A DNA stretch of 64,000 nucleotides, taken from Euptelea pleiosperma. Lineage: Eukaryota > Streptophyta > Magnoliopsida > Ranunculales > Eupteleaceae. Positions 48,066 to 57,525 of this stretch are shown here, in pieces; the stretch's first letter is position 1; each line of letters opens with the position of its first letter. Below the pieces are notes generated by a model. It worked only from the letters and a program-made list of their open reading frames with translations, made no database searches and was not told the origin of the DNA. Both the position numbers and the translations under genes were made by a program. The stretch covers positions 16,245,190-16,309,189 of the forward strand of contig CM068553.1 of the NCBI GenBank assembly GCA_035048495.1. The letters run 5' to 3'.

Positions 48066-48274
48066 TGTTGTAATCTTGGATTGTAACCAGATAAGAGATT
48101 AAAGTTAGAGATGCAAGAGATGAGAGGAGAAGAGAATTGGGGGAAGATGAGAAATCATGTAGAACTTAGAATAGCCTACACGATTTTACCCAATATATAT
48201 ATTAAGTGAAGTTTTAAAATATTACAAGGGCCCCCTGTAGAATATAAGATATTACAAGTTGATCCCTGACAACA
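48066..48274 (-). repeat. 5' LTR of copia element
   Basis: 209 bp, plus-strand TGTTGTAATC...CTGACAACA. Differs from the 3' LTR by scattered substitutions. Confidence 0.85.
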
Positions 48275-48757
48275 GTAACTTCCTTATTCCTCTTCTTGGA
48301 TTTTTGAATAATCAAACCAGCAAATCAATCTAACCAATCCTCTCTTTGGAAGGGATAACTTCTTTCTTGTAAAGACATTGGATTTCTAAGTCATCAAGAG
48401 TCAAGACTGCCAATCCGTCTAATTAACCCATTATTCCTCTTCTTTGAAAGGGGTAACTTCCTTCCTGTAAATACCAATGGATGTGAAAGGATAGCCATCA
48501 TCACTGAGGGAGAAGGTCAAACCAAACAATGAAATTTGTAGATTGTAGAAGGCATACCAGGAAGGACCGAAGTTCATTCTTCACATCGGCGTTCTTCATA
48601 TAGAATGATCGAACTGAGGTCCCTCATCTTGCTGCAATTTGGGACTAAAAATATAGTCTTGAAAACCCATATTTTTTCTGAGTTTTCTACAAGCACCACA
48701 ACCTTTTTTTTTTTTTGTAATCCCAAGCATCACAACCTTGTCGCATGATAAAGTTTT

Positions 48758-49130
48758 GAGTAAAACTTCTATTACATGATGTTGTGACCGAAGCTGGTCA
48801 CAACCCACAATACGAGCCATGTTGCACATTATTAGAGGGCGTTGACTGTATGGATGTTTAGCCAGTCCCTTGGTGGAGATGCAAACCAAAAACCAGCTTG
48901 ATTAGTGATTTCTATGCATTGGATTGAAGTTATTTTCATGGGTTGATTTTAACAGTAGGAATTTTAGCATTATTGAGCTTTATTTGGGGGCACAGATCCA
49001 TAGGTTATAAATCACTAATCAGGCTGATTTTTGGTTTGTGAGTCCACCGAGAGACTGGCCAAACATCCATATGGTCAAGGTCCTCTAGTAATGTGCCATG
49101 TGGCTCTTATTGAGGGTTGTGTCCGAAAGC
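48758..49130. repeat. Fold-back MITE, GAGTAAAACTT family
   Basis: Starts GAGTAAAACTTC. Inverted arms run from 48805-48905 (GAGCCATGTTGCACATTATT...) and 49005-49125 (its reverse complement). The right terminus is unclear. It sits inside the composite element's right arm. Confidence 0.6.
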
Positions 49131-49540
49131 ATCTTGTGATAGATATCTAAACAATTTGGTTCTGAGTTTTGAGTTTCATTTTTAAATATTTTTAGTATAT
49201 TTGTCTACATTTTATGAATTTTTAAAGTTTTTTCATAAATATAATATTTTTAAATATTTAATAATTAATTTAATGACTCGCCGAGTCGACTCCCGAGTCG
49301 CCGAGGTGACTCGACCCAATGAACTTCCGAGCCGAGTCCAAGTTCCGAGTTTTAAAACAGAGAGTAATACAAGCATCATACTGGTAGGCCACAAGTTATA
49401 CATACTAAGCTTCAAAGCTTAACTGGGACTTCATTGAGTCCCTCCCTAGCAACATAACCATTTCAAACCTTCCCTTTGAGATAGATCACCATCTCTTATT
49501 TATCAAATATAGATAGAACAGGATCACTGTTCTAAAATTT

Positions 49541-50545
49541 TCATATTTCAAGATCTAGCCCAGATCCCTCTAATTTCAAGCGAGTAATTTGGTCGAGTCG
49601 TTCTGTCATCTCAGGCGTGAAGTTGTTCTTCCAATCCCCAACAATCCCAAGCCTGAAAAAAGAACTGTTGGCGAGTACAACCGAATATGGTTGAACATCA
49701 ATTTTATTCAGATTCAAATTTTTCATTCTCTCTAAGCTACACCTCCACAATACCTTGTCAGCTTCTTCATCTTTGGCGAAAGGCCTCCCAAGAAATGAAG
49801 CTAATAGCTTCACTTGTTCCCTTGGGTCTCTTTTCATCTCCTCATACTTCAAGAACAATATCTTCTGAGGCTGCTTTAAGCTTTCCTTCCAATACTCTAA
49901 AACATGATCAAAGAAGGGTCCATGAGGATGAACCCCATTGCAGAAGCTATCAAATGCTTTCTCCATAGGAAATGGACCTTGTTCAAGGGTCCTTGTGATC
50001 TTGTTATAGAAGTGCCACATTGACACGAAGGTATCCTTCGGGTTCCGAACAATGTAAACCATTTTGCAGTTGGAGTTCTTGATGGATTCTGGTAGTGCCT
50101 GGTAAGGCATGTGAGTGTGGAAGATTCTAGGAGAGGGGATACCTGAGAGATCAGGAGCTGGATTTTGTGTGTAAATAAAGCCTTCTAATGTTTTTACAAG
50201 GGCATGGGGATTGTCTGTGATCAAAGGGTCTTCATCATCATCAACAACGTAAGCATCGCCGTTGCTTTCCTGACGGCAACTCATGATACTTGCAACAAGT
50301 GCTTTCATCCATGTGGTGCCGGTTTTAAGCCCAGAAGCTATGATAACATCAGTATCGAAAGCTTGAAAATGTGATCGAACCGCAATGGCACCTTCGACGT
50401 ACGTTGGAAAGTACCAAAAGCCTTCCCAGAGGTAGAGATCATGTTCATCATACCATGTCATTTTAGGAAGTTCAGCTAGTAAAGTAGTCAGATTTGGTGA
50501 ACTGGAAGTTGCAGTACCAAAGAATAGTGCCTTGAAGCCAGCCAT
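49541..50545 (-). CDS. Cytosolic sulfotransferase (plant SOT family), intact
   Basis: Single open frame of 334 residues, a usual length for plant sulfotransferases, which are often intronless. These soluble enzymes move the sulfonate group from PAPS to hydroxyl acceptors (flavonols, brassinosteroids, hydroxyjasmonate, desulfoglucosinolates). The acceptor here cannot be read from sequence. The 5'-phosphosulfate loop is KTGTTW (74-79), a THMPY (144-148) supplies the likely catalytic His, the 3'-phosphate region is YIVRNPKDTFVSMWHF (164-179), and RLGIVGDWKN (298-307) matches the C-terminal PAPS motif except Leu for the common Lys after Arg. No signal peptide. ATG 50545 is conserved in the pseudogene at 62194. 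A TATA box lies 90-100 bp upstream. Hairpin elements crowd the promoter. Confidence 0.93.
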   Translation of the reverse strand: MAGFKALFFGTATSSSPNLTTLLAELPKMTWYDEHDLYLWEGFWYFPTYVEGAIAVRSHFQAFDTDVIIASGLKTGTTWMKALVASIMSCRQESNGDAYVVDDDEDPLITDNPHALVKTLEGFIYTQNPAPDLSGIPSPRIFHTHMPYQALPESIKNSNCKMVYIVRNPKDTFVSMWHFYNKITRTLEQGPFPMEKAFDSFCNGVHPHGPFFDHVLEYWKESLKQPQKILFLKYEEMKRDPREQVKLLASFLGRPFAKDEEADKVLWRCSLERMKNLNLNKIDVQPYSVVLANSSFFRLGIVGDWKNNFTPEMTERLDQITRLKLEGSGLDLEI

Positions 50546-50633
50546 GCTTAAGGGACTAAAGGGTTGATAGAGAAAGGAAAATATGTTTCAAAGGCTTCAA
50601 CTGCACATCCCACCAGTTTTTCTAGATCTAGTC

Positions 50634-50643
50634 ATATATATAG
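50634..50643 (-). promoter_or_regulatory. TATA box of SOT1
   Basis: Minus-strand CTATATATATGAC, about 90 bp upstream of the ATG. The pseudogene has CTATATATGAG at the equivalent place (about 62276-62286). Similarity between the two loci ends just upstream of this box. Confidence 0.6.
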
Positions 50644-50763
50644 AGATGGATCTGTGCCGATAGAATGCCATGTACTCCATATCAGGATTATTTTTGTAGT
50701 TTTGTTAAAAAAAGTGAGGGTGTTTTGTGTAAAGGCTCGGGGTCCGAGGACCACATTTTTCTG

Positions 50764-50854
50764 ACCCCTCTCGGTGTTCGTGCACTCCGCCGTAGATTTC
50801 ACGAATCCAACAGTGGTTGTCACTACGGCCAAGCACTAGAACACCGAGAGGGGT
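50764..50854. repeat. Perfect-arm hairpin upstream of SOT1
   Basis: ACCCCTCTCGGTGTTC at 50764 pairs with GAACACCGAGAGGGGT ending at 50854. Inside, GCCGTAG pairs with CTACGGC. About 220 bp upstream of the SOT1 start. Confidence 0.7.
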
Positions 50855-51385
50855 ATTTTAGAAAAGGGAAATTTTATTTGCACCCTAAAAATTGTGAAAG
50901 CAACCCGAGTAAAACTTCGCTGAACGCGCGCGCCCACGATAATTACATTAAATTAGATCATTTTGAAAGAACAATGATAACATTAGCAACTTTTTTTGGG
51001 GTGGGCCAGCTGAAAAATAGTGATTGATCGGGAAACATCTAATGGGTAACCACATGTTCACTGTATGTGATTCATGAGATGGTGTAACGAGTGGAACGAG
51101 TGGATAGCAGGTAGGAAAGTGCTTGGAGTCCCATCGGAAAGCTTATCTTCAGAGTAAGTGGTAGACTGGTTGTTCAGTTTTTTTTGGAATGTGATTCACG
51201 TGCTATGTGCCTGCCCTCTGCTCAGCCGAGCCTGGCGTCACATTCAGAGACTACCACCTATACATTTGACACCCTACTGTTCGGTAAGAAACTCGTCTAA
51301 ACACTGGATTACAAGATCAACCATGATGGAACCTAATGGCTCACGAAATACGTACCATGATGAAATGCATTCATAGTTGATCATG

Positions 51386-51507
51386 GGTGCTCAACTGCTG
51401 TCACATTTTGATTGGTGCTACTTACTAATATTTTATTATATTTGAATTTATATTTTAGTAGCCCGAGGTATGCAAAACCAATCAAAATGTGACAGCAGTT
51501 GGGCACC
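51386..51507. repeat. Short MITE-like hairpin, 30-bp arms
   Basis: Arms 51386-51415 and 51478-51507 (GGTGCTCAACTGCTGTCACA... and its reverse complement) differ at one position. The loop is 62 bp and AT-rich. Confidence 0.75.
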
Positions 51508-51610
51508 ACATGGACCCCGGACCATATGATCACCACTCTTTTACAAACATAGCGTCTCTCCAACTCCTTTTATAAGACAGCGGAAAAAATGGTGGGGTGT
51601 GTGGTTAAAG

Positions 51611-51869
51611 GGATAAAACTTTGATGACCGGGCCCTGTCGTAGAAGGAGATGACAGGGCAGCAGATCTCGGCACGTGGAATTTGTACAGACTGACCACCT
51701 CGGCCTCACCACACACGTACCCAGGTGAGTACTCGAGTGCTTTTTGCCCAAACACTCACCTGTGTATGTGGATGGTGAGGCCGAGGTGGTCCGCCGGTAC
51801 AAAATCCACGTGCCGTGATCTGCCCTGTCATCTCCTTCGATGACAGGCCCTGTCATCGAAGTTTTACTC
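51611..51869. mobile_element. Fold-back MITE, GAGTAAAACTT family, 9-bp TSD TGGTTAAAG
   Basis: The ends GGATAAAACTTTGATGAC and (reverse complement) GAGTAAAACTTCGATGAC begin inverted arms of about 120 bp with a short loop near 51730-51760. TGGTTAAAG flanks it exactly (51602-51610 and 51870-51878). The 9-bp duplication and long arms mark it as Mutator-like. The transcript would fold into a near-complete hairpin. Confidence 0.85.
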
Positions 51870-51895
51870 TGGTTAAAGCATTTCAAACTTATTTC

Positions 51896-51995
51896 CATTG
51901 GTAGAGATCATGATTTTCCCAGAATTATTTCCCTTTCAGGAAGTTGAGCTAGTAAAGTAATTAGATTTTGAGAACTGGAGATTTCATCATTGGGG
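51896..51995 (-). pseudogene. Sulfotransferase N-terminal fragment
   Basis: Minus-strand translation gives SSSQNLITLLAQLPE, matching residues 14-27 of SOT1, then, after a frame change, NHDLYQW like HDLYLW. Nucleotide similarity to the SOT2 pseudogene (62090-62180) is clear. It is bounded by a MITE on the left and a Helitron-like end at 52004 on the right. About 100 bp survive. Confidence 0.7.
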
Positions 51996-52003
51996 ACTGT
52001 CTC

Positions 52004-52050
52004 TAGTGGGTGGCCCGTGCCCACAGCACTCCCCGACAACGCGTTTGCCA
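52004..52050 (-). mobile_element. Helitron-like 3' end
   Basis: Minus strand: GGGGAGTGCTGTGGGCAC, then GGGCCACCCACTAG. It has a short GC-rich hairpin (GTGC..GGGCAC) followed about 10 nt later by a terminal CTAG, the layout of Helitron 3' ends. The base after CTAG is A rather than the expected T, so the call is cautious. Related hairpin-tailed units form the tandem array at 55979-57086. Confidence 0.45.
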
Positions 52051-52654
52051 AAAACAGGTGCTTTTGGCACTCAAATCCAAGTTTCTTTGCCAAAATTGAG
52101 TGCATTCAGCACTCAAACCTAATTCTATTTTTACTTGTAAGAAAATTGCCTTCCATTTTCTAGTTTTAGCATATTGCGGACACATTAGGAAGAGGCCCTT
52201 AAAGAGCTTCACGTCATACATGTAGGCCCCTGCTTGGTTCGCTGCACTTGGGTTCATTTTGCACTTTATTGCAAATACAATGAATTGTGTTGCAATCACT
52301 TGCAATGTAAGTCACTTACAACTGTTTGGTTTACGCCATGTAAATAGATGCAAAAGAAGTTTAGCTGATTGGTTGGCAGTGCATTGCAAATGAATGTAAT
52401 GGATTATCTTATTTTTGATTTTACAAAAATAAATGCACAATAAAATTACTATTGTAATATTATTTTTTATTTTTTGACAACGCAGGTGTCCCCACACATA
52501 TTGGTGATGGGACTAGAACTACTGTTGTGTGCGCTTACCCAAGCCTTCTTGTACACACAACACGGTTTACGCGAGGGGGCCGTTTGAAAATTATAATTAT
52601 AATTTTGAAAATTACACAATGAGGAAGGTTTACCCAAGCCTTCCCGTACTAATA

Positions 52655-52817
52655 ATTTGAAAATTTGAATTTCAGTGCCATTTTTTTTTTCCGTTTTTCC
52701 TGTTATTTTCCATTTTTGCCCCTGAGCGTTAAAATTTGTTATAACAGCCCTTGTAACTGAAAAAAATGATGACGCCCCAAGTCCAGTGTACCGTTATAGT
52801 GGCCCCTTTTAAACCTT
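52655..52817. repeat. MITE half, TTATAACGG family
   Basis: Right half only, from GAATTTCAGTGCCATTTTTT to CCCCTTTTAAACCTTGA. Confidence 0.65.
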
Positions 52818-52851
52818 GATTATAATTAATATTGTTATTACTTTATTGTCA

Positions 52852-52854
<3 letters not shown>

Positions 52855-52892
<38 letters not shown>
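52855..52892. repeat. (ATT)n microsatellite
   Basis: About 13 uninterrupted ATT units. Confidence 0.9.
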
Positions 52893-52944
52893 TTGGAGGG
52901 GAAAGCTTGGGGTTAGGGAACCCCAACCAGTTATATCAAAAAGG

Positions 52945-53284
52945 GTCAGGGGACAACCACTTTTGACAACCATTTTGGTGTACCCACATAGAAGATGAAT
53001 CAATGGCTGATTTTTGGCGAGGATGATCTCCTCACCATATAGATCACCCCTACAAAAAATCAGCACATTCTGAAATTTCTAACCCCCTCAAATGTGGTTT
53101 TCAAGTTACACAGTAAAAATAGACGGTCCATAATTTTTAAACTTCTAAACCAGTCTATGAATACCAGAATGATTTGAATTTTCGTGAGGATGATCTCCTC
53201 ACCAAAGAGATCATCCTCACCAAAAATCAGCCATTGATTCATCTTCTATGAGGGTATGCCAAATAGTTGTCCCCCGATCCTGAC
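52945..53284. repeat. Fold-back element with about 100-bp arms
   Basis: Left arm GTCAGGGGACAACC... with AGAAGATGAATCAATGGCTG and the right arm its reverse complement (CAGCCATTGATTCATCTTCT to GTTGTCCCCC.ATCCTGAC). An inner GAGGATGATCTCCTC palindrome recurs three times. Confidence 0.75.
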
Positions 53285-53600
53285 GTTATTAAAAAATAAA
53301 AAACTAAAAAGTAAAAAAATAAAAATAAAAAGATAATAATAAAAAATAATCTCGGTTGTTGCTATTATTATTGTTGTTGTTTTTGGAAAAAAAAAAAAAA
53401 TGTTGGGAGTTAACACAATGCACTTGCTTGCATCACTTTTGGGCTGCACTTCCTTGCATCTATTTTGTTTTAGGAGTTTGCAAGTGCTTGTTAACTACTT
53501 GCACTGCAGTCATTTGCACTCCTCCAACGAATCACTTTCAATCCCAAAATTGTGGCAAGTGAGTGCATTGCACTCAATTTACTGTGAACCAAGCAGAGCC

Positions 53601-54837
53601 TAGTGTTTTCTTAGTACTACTAAACCAAAAGTGTCTTCACTTCACCTCCTATAATACTCGCCCAGTCACATCCACAACTCTCCCGGACCAAGACAGCACC
53701 TTGACCGGCCACGGTGGTTCAATTGATCGAAGACAAAGTAACTTACAAAGAAAGGCGAGTCCATTACAAAACAATTTTAAAACCGATTTCAGACCCACCC
53801 CAAAACAAACTCATTTTCGTACCCATTTCCGGCCCCAAAATCCAGATGAAACCCACCCAAATCATTCTCCATCTTTATCTCAAAATCACACTGTTTTGCT
53901 TCCAATACAGTTCTGAAATTTTATTGAAACAGGGGACTGCGCGCCTCACCCTGTTGCAGCCTCTATTCTGACCCAAAATGCACTCCTAAACACTACCTAA
54001 ACTACTATCCATAACTCACCCCTCCTTCAAGCCAAAAGACCATTTCATTGCCCCCAACACCCATCGGTTTTGGACCTAAAACAGAGGCTACGAATCGCAT
54101 GTTTTAGACCTTTAAATCAGCCCAAAAACCTGATCCAAATAGTTTCCAACCCGACCCAAAATTCATGTCCTCTACCCAACCGAAAAAGCCTACCCGGACC
54201 CTACTTCAAACCATCCAAAAACCATGTCGTGCAGCACCTCTCTTTTCGAGGTGACGTCTACACCAAAGAAGAGATTATACATGAAAAGTAAATATATATT
54301 ATTGAAATATGTCGGATCGGTTCCGAAACTTAATTTTATTGATCCGATCGGATCCGGATCGATTGGATTTCTTATCGGATAGGTACCAAATCAGTACCCA
54401 TCCGACTCGAACCGATCCATTGCCAGCCCTAATCAATGGGCATAGAATTACCTACTACCGACAGACCCAAAGCCAATAGTGGGTGTGGGTCCATTCTTTT
54501 TGGCACGATTAATAGCTGGGTTAGGTCTGGATTACGGGTCTAAAAATACATGTCACAAATCCAGCCCAAGAGTAGTTACAACCAAGTGAACAAACCATGT
54601 GGTAAGATTCAAGTGAACCTAAGCTTTTCACCAAAATCTAAGCCCAAACCCGACTGAACTTCTGCATATAAACGTGCGAATAATAAAGTTACTCAAAAGA
54701 CTTTTTTACCCTTTTTTATTGTTCCAAAAGATAAAGAGAGACAAGGGTATTTTGTGAAAATAAGAGGCAAAATATGAAATAGCAGTTTTCACACTAGAAG
54801 GTTTCCTTTGTAAATAACTAGGGGAATGCCACATGCG
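53601..54837. other. No gene seen; decayed repeats
   Basis: Proline/His-rich chance frames (for example 53563-53916), then a GATCCGATCGGATCCGGATCG palindrome-rich patch (about 54330-54360) ending near TTGCCAGCCCTA (54420), which looks like a hAT-type terminus (TAGGGCTGGCAA in reverse). No partner end found. Confidence 0.4.
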
Positions 54838-55445
54838 ATGCACGTGCACCTTACATGTGGCACACATTTAGAGATCACTGACCATATAGATGTTCTTCCC
54901 ATCTCTAGGTGGACCTACCTACGAAAATTCATCCTGATTAGCGATTTCTATCCATTGGATTAGAGTCTTTTTCATGGTTTGTTTTCAACTGTAGATTTTT
55001 AGCATTACTATTTAGCACGTAGTTTTAGGTATATTTTTGGCCGATGACACCACCATGCACGTGCGACTGATTGTATAGATATTTTGCCCATCTCTAGAAC
55101 CTACCTATAAAAATTTATCTTGATTAGTAATGAGTTTTGACACCATTAATGATGCCATATTTTGAGCCGTATGGATGTTTTGCCCATCCCTAGTTGTACT
55201 TACATATAGAAATTCATCCTGATCAATAGTTTATAACCGAGTTATTTTCTTGATTTATTTGTAACTCTGGATTTTGGTCATTATGATCCAAAGGTTAGGA
55301 ATCACTAATCAAGTTTATTTTTGTTACATAAGTTCATATAGGGATGGATCAAACATCCATGCAATAGTAGCCTGTAATAAGTTCTCACATTATGAGTCTA
55401 TCATCAACTTTGATGATGGACTTCATCACCTAAATTTTTCTAGCA
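54838..55445. repeat. Fold-back MITE, GAGCCACGTGGCAC family, partly triplicated
   Basis: Family arms recur: CTGACCATATAGATGTTCTTCCC (54890), GATTGTATAGATATTTTGCCC (55068), GCCGTATGGATGTTTTGCCC (55162), and a right arm with AATCACTAATCAAG (55300) and CATCCATGCAATAG (55352). Two extra left-arm copies indicate nested insertion or internal duplication. Confidence 0.6.
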
Positions 55446-55978
55446 CAGAGTATAAGTGTCACGTCAAGATGTAATAATTGTTTGTACGGTTGAGTTGAAA
55501 TGTGAAAGTATTGAGTGACCAAAGCACCCTTGTAAATTAAAAAAAATTCAAAACCGAAATAAATAATTTTTGTCAATTTTTAACGAACTTGAGGGCATAT
55601 TAGGAATAAAGATTTATTTTATTTTTAACATTTAATGAGCTACAGGGTGACATATGCTTGTAGGGTGACATGTTCTTTGGGACCAAAAATACCAAACAGC
55701 CCCTATCAAGTAAATAAAATGAAGAAAAGAAAAGAAGCAAACATAAAGACATTTGTGGGATATTGGGGTTTAGCGTGAGGCACACAAGAGGCCCTTCCTC
55801 CGTTAATAAGTAGAATAGATAGTAAAGATTTACAAGTTTTGCATATATTTGCATCTCACCCTTTGACCATCGTACTGCTAGATGTCTTAGATATTCTGAA
55901 ATGACCATTTTAACCTATAAAAAACAAAAATCTATGGAGATATTGACATATTATTAACAAAATCAAAATAATCTATAT
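55446..55978. other. No gene; shared segment with 62735-62885
   Basis: 55835-55975 (GCATATATTTGCATCTCACCC...) closely matches 62740-62880 and, more loosely, one arm of the MITE at 60155-60401. Nothing coding. Confidence 0.5.
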
Positions 55979-57086
55979 AACAAAACAGGGAAGTTGTCTC
56001 CCCACTTATACCCCCTCTTATCTGTTTCAACAAAGAAGGGCCGAGATCTTATCCCCCAAATGGACGGTGGATCTCAGCCACTCACACCTGATTTTACAAA
56101 TGCTTTGACGGGGAGTGCCGAGGGCACGGGCCACCCACTATCAATATAACAAGTGACAGTGGTTTTCTTATACCCCCTCTTAATTAATCATATATGGCTT
56201 CAATAATGAGTGGCTGAGATCCAATATGCTTCATATTGATGGCTGAGATTAACTCCCACCCGATTTTGACAAATACTTTGTTGGAAAGTGCCGCGGGCAC
56301 CGGCCACCCACGCATATAACAAGATAACTCAGTTGTATTCTCTTATTTTATCCATCGATCTAATGTGGACGGTTAGATTTCAGCCACTCAATCCACCTCA
56401 TTTGACCTCAATTAATTCAAAATTTGAATTTCAACACCGTTATTTTTTGTTATTTCTGTTATTTTCCCATTTCTCTCTCTCTGTGCGTTACAGTCCGTTA
56501 TAATAGCTGTTATAATGGAGAAAACGGTAACACCCCGAGTCCGTTATACCGTTTGAGTGCCAAAGGCACCCAATTTTTGAAAACGTTTTTGTCGAAGAGT
56601 GCCGTGGGCATGGGCCATTTACTATTCTATATAACAAAACACATTGGTTGTCTCCCTCCTACTTATACCTCCTCTTTTAAGTATCAACAAAGAAGGGCCG
56701 AGATCTAATTCATATCAACCCTTACATAAAATAAAATTTAGACGGTTGGATTAATTTAACAAGGAAAGTGTCTCCACACTTATACCCTCTTATCAGCTTC
56801 ACAAAGGATGGCCGAGATCTTATACCCCAAATGGACTATGGATCTCAACTACTTACATCCAATTTTGGAAAGTGTTTTGTAGGGGAGTGCCGAGGGCTCG
56901 GGCCACCCACTATACATCTATGTAACAAAATAGAGAAGTCACTTATCCCCCCTCTTATCGGCTTCACAAAGGATGGCCAAGATCTTATCACCCCAAATGG
57001 ATGGTAGATCTAAGCCACTCACACCCAATTTTGGCAAACGCTTTGTCAGAGAGTGCCGTGGGCACGGGCCACCTACTATTTTATGA
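55979..57086 (+). repeat. Tandem array of about 170-bp hairpin-tailed units
   Basis: At least five units, each opening TATAACAA(AACA), continuing CTTATACCCCCTCTTA and GGCCGAGATCTTAT, and closing AGTGCCGTGGGCACGGGCCACCCACTAT (tails near 56118, 56289, 56605, 56885 and 57050). The tail forms a GC hairpin. One unit is split by a TTATAACGG MITE fragment (56405-56552), another is partly duplicated. Layout fits head-to-tail non-autonomous Helitron-like units, though the CTAT end departs from CTRR. Confidence 0.65.
56405..56552. repeat. MITE fragment, TTATAACGG family
   Basis: Right half from AATTTGAATTTCAACACCG to GTCCGTTATACCG, inside the tandem array. Confidence 0.6.
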
Positions 57087-57141
57087 ACAAGAAGCACTTC
57101 TTGCAAGCATTGTATGGAGATATTCAGGTAGACATCTAAAC

Positions 57142-57516
57142 CATGTTTTAAAAAATGGCCATTATAATGAAAATAATAGCCGTTCTAACGGATTCGGATC
57201 TGCCCCGCTATGTTATGTACCGTTTTAAGGCTCAGAAAATAATGGCCGTTATTTTCCGTTACTTTTCCGTAATAATTATTTTCTTAAAAAAATTTGTTAA
57301 AATAACGGCCGTTATTTCTGTTTTTTTCCGTTATAAAGTTTATTGAAAATTTGAAATTAAAATTTTGAATTTTGAATTTTGGCGCGGTCATTTCCGTTAT
57401 TTTCCGTTTTTTTACCCCTGTGCGTTACAATCCGTTACGTACAATAGCCGTTGTAATGGAAAAAATAGTAACGCCCCCAGTCGGTTATACTGTTATAACG
57501 GCCCCTTTTAAACCTC
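57142..57516. mobile_element. MITE, TTATAACGG family, with 9-bp TSD
   Basis: Ends CATGTTTTAAAAAATGGCC and (reverse complement) CGAGGTTTAAAAGGGGCCG. Flanks CATCTAAAC (57133-57141) and GATCTAAAC (57517-57525) agree at 8 of 9. Best preserved full copy. Confidence 0.8.
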
Positions 57517-57525
57517 GATCTAAAC

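Larger units (their letters stand above)
40150..48274 (-). mobile_element. Ty1/copia retrotransposon with 210-bp LTRs, TSD GTAAC
   Basis: LTRs 40150-40359 (3') and 48066-48274 (5') are highly similar. GTAAC flanks the whole (40145-40149 and 48275-48279). A purine tract TTGAGGGGGAG (minus, about 40360-40371) precedes the 3' LTR, and the initiator-Met primer site directly follows the 5' LTR. Domain order gag, protease, integrase, reverse transcriptase, RNase H defines copia. Without the nested solo LTR it is about 5.4 kb. Coding is broken at several sites. Confidence 0.9.
39788..49358. mobile_element. Composite GTTTTAAAAC/CGAGTC element with nested insertions
   Basis: The left end reads CTATGTTTTAAAACTAGCC and the right end, reverse-complemented, reads CTGTTTTAAAACTCGG. 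Both subterminal regions are dense in CGAGTC and GAGTCGACTC. AGAGAGTAATAC lies immediately outside on both sides (39776-39787 and 49359-49370). The duplicated region beside the SOT pseudogene (61141-61158) has GGGAGAGTGATACAAGC uninterrupted, an empty-site equivalent. The duplication may be 9 bp (Mutator-like) plus chance matches. Its own sequence is 39788-40144 and about 48280-49358. A copia element fills the middle. No transposase is seen. Confidence 0.65.
52225..53600. mobile_element. TIR element (GGCCCCTGCTTGGTTCGC), non-autonomous, with nested repeats
   Basis: The left end GGCCCCTGCTTGGTTCGC and the right end, reverse-complemented, GGCTCTGCTTGGTTCAC form about 18-bp terminal repeats, followed on each side by TGCACT/GCAAGTG-rich subterminal repeats. 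This end type resembles PIF/Harbinger or hAT MITEs. I cannot settle the target duplication. The interior holds a TTATAACGG MITE half (52655-52817), an (ATT)n microsatellite (about 52855-52892) and a fold-back (52945-53284). Confidence 0.6.

Noticed and set aside
53563..53916. 117-codon plus-strand frame
   Set aside because: No domain, Pro/Thr/His-rich, next to decayed repeats.
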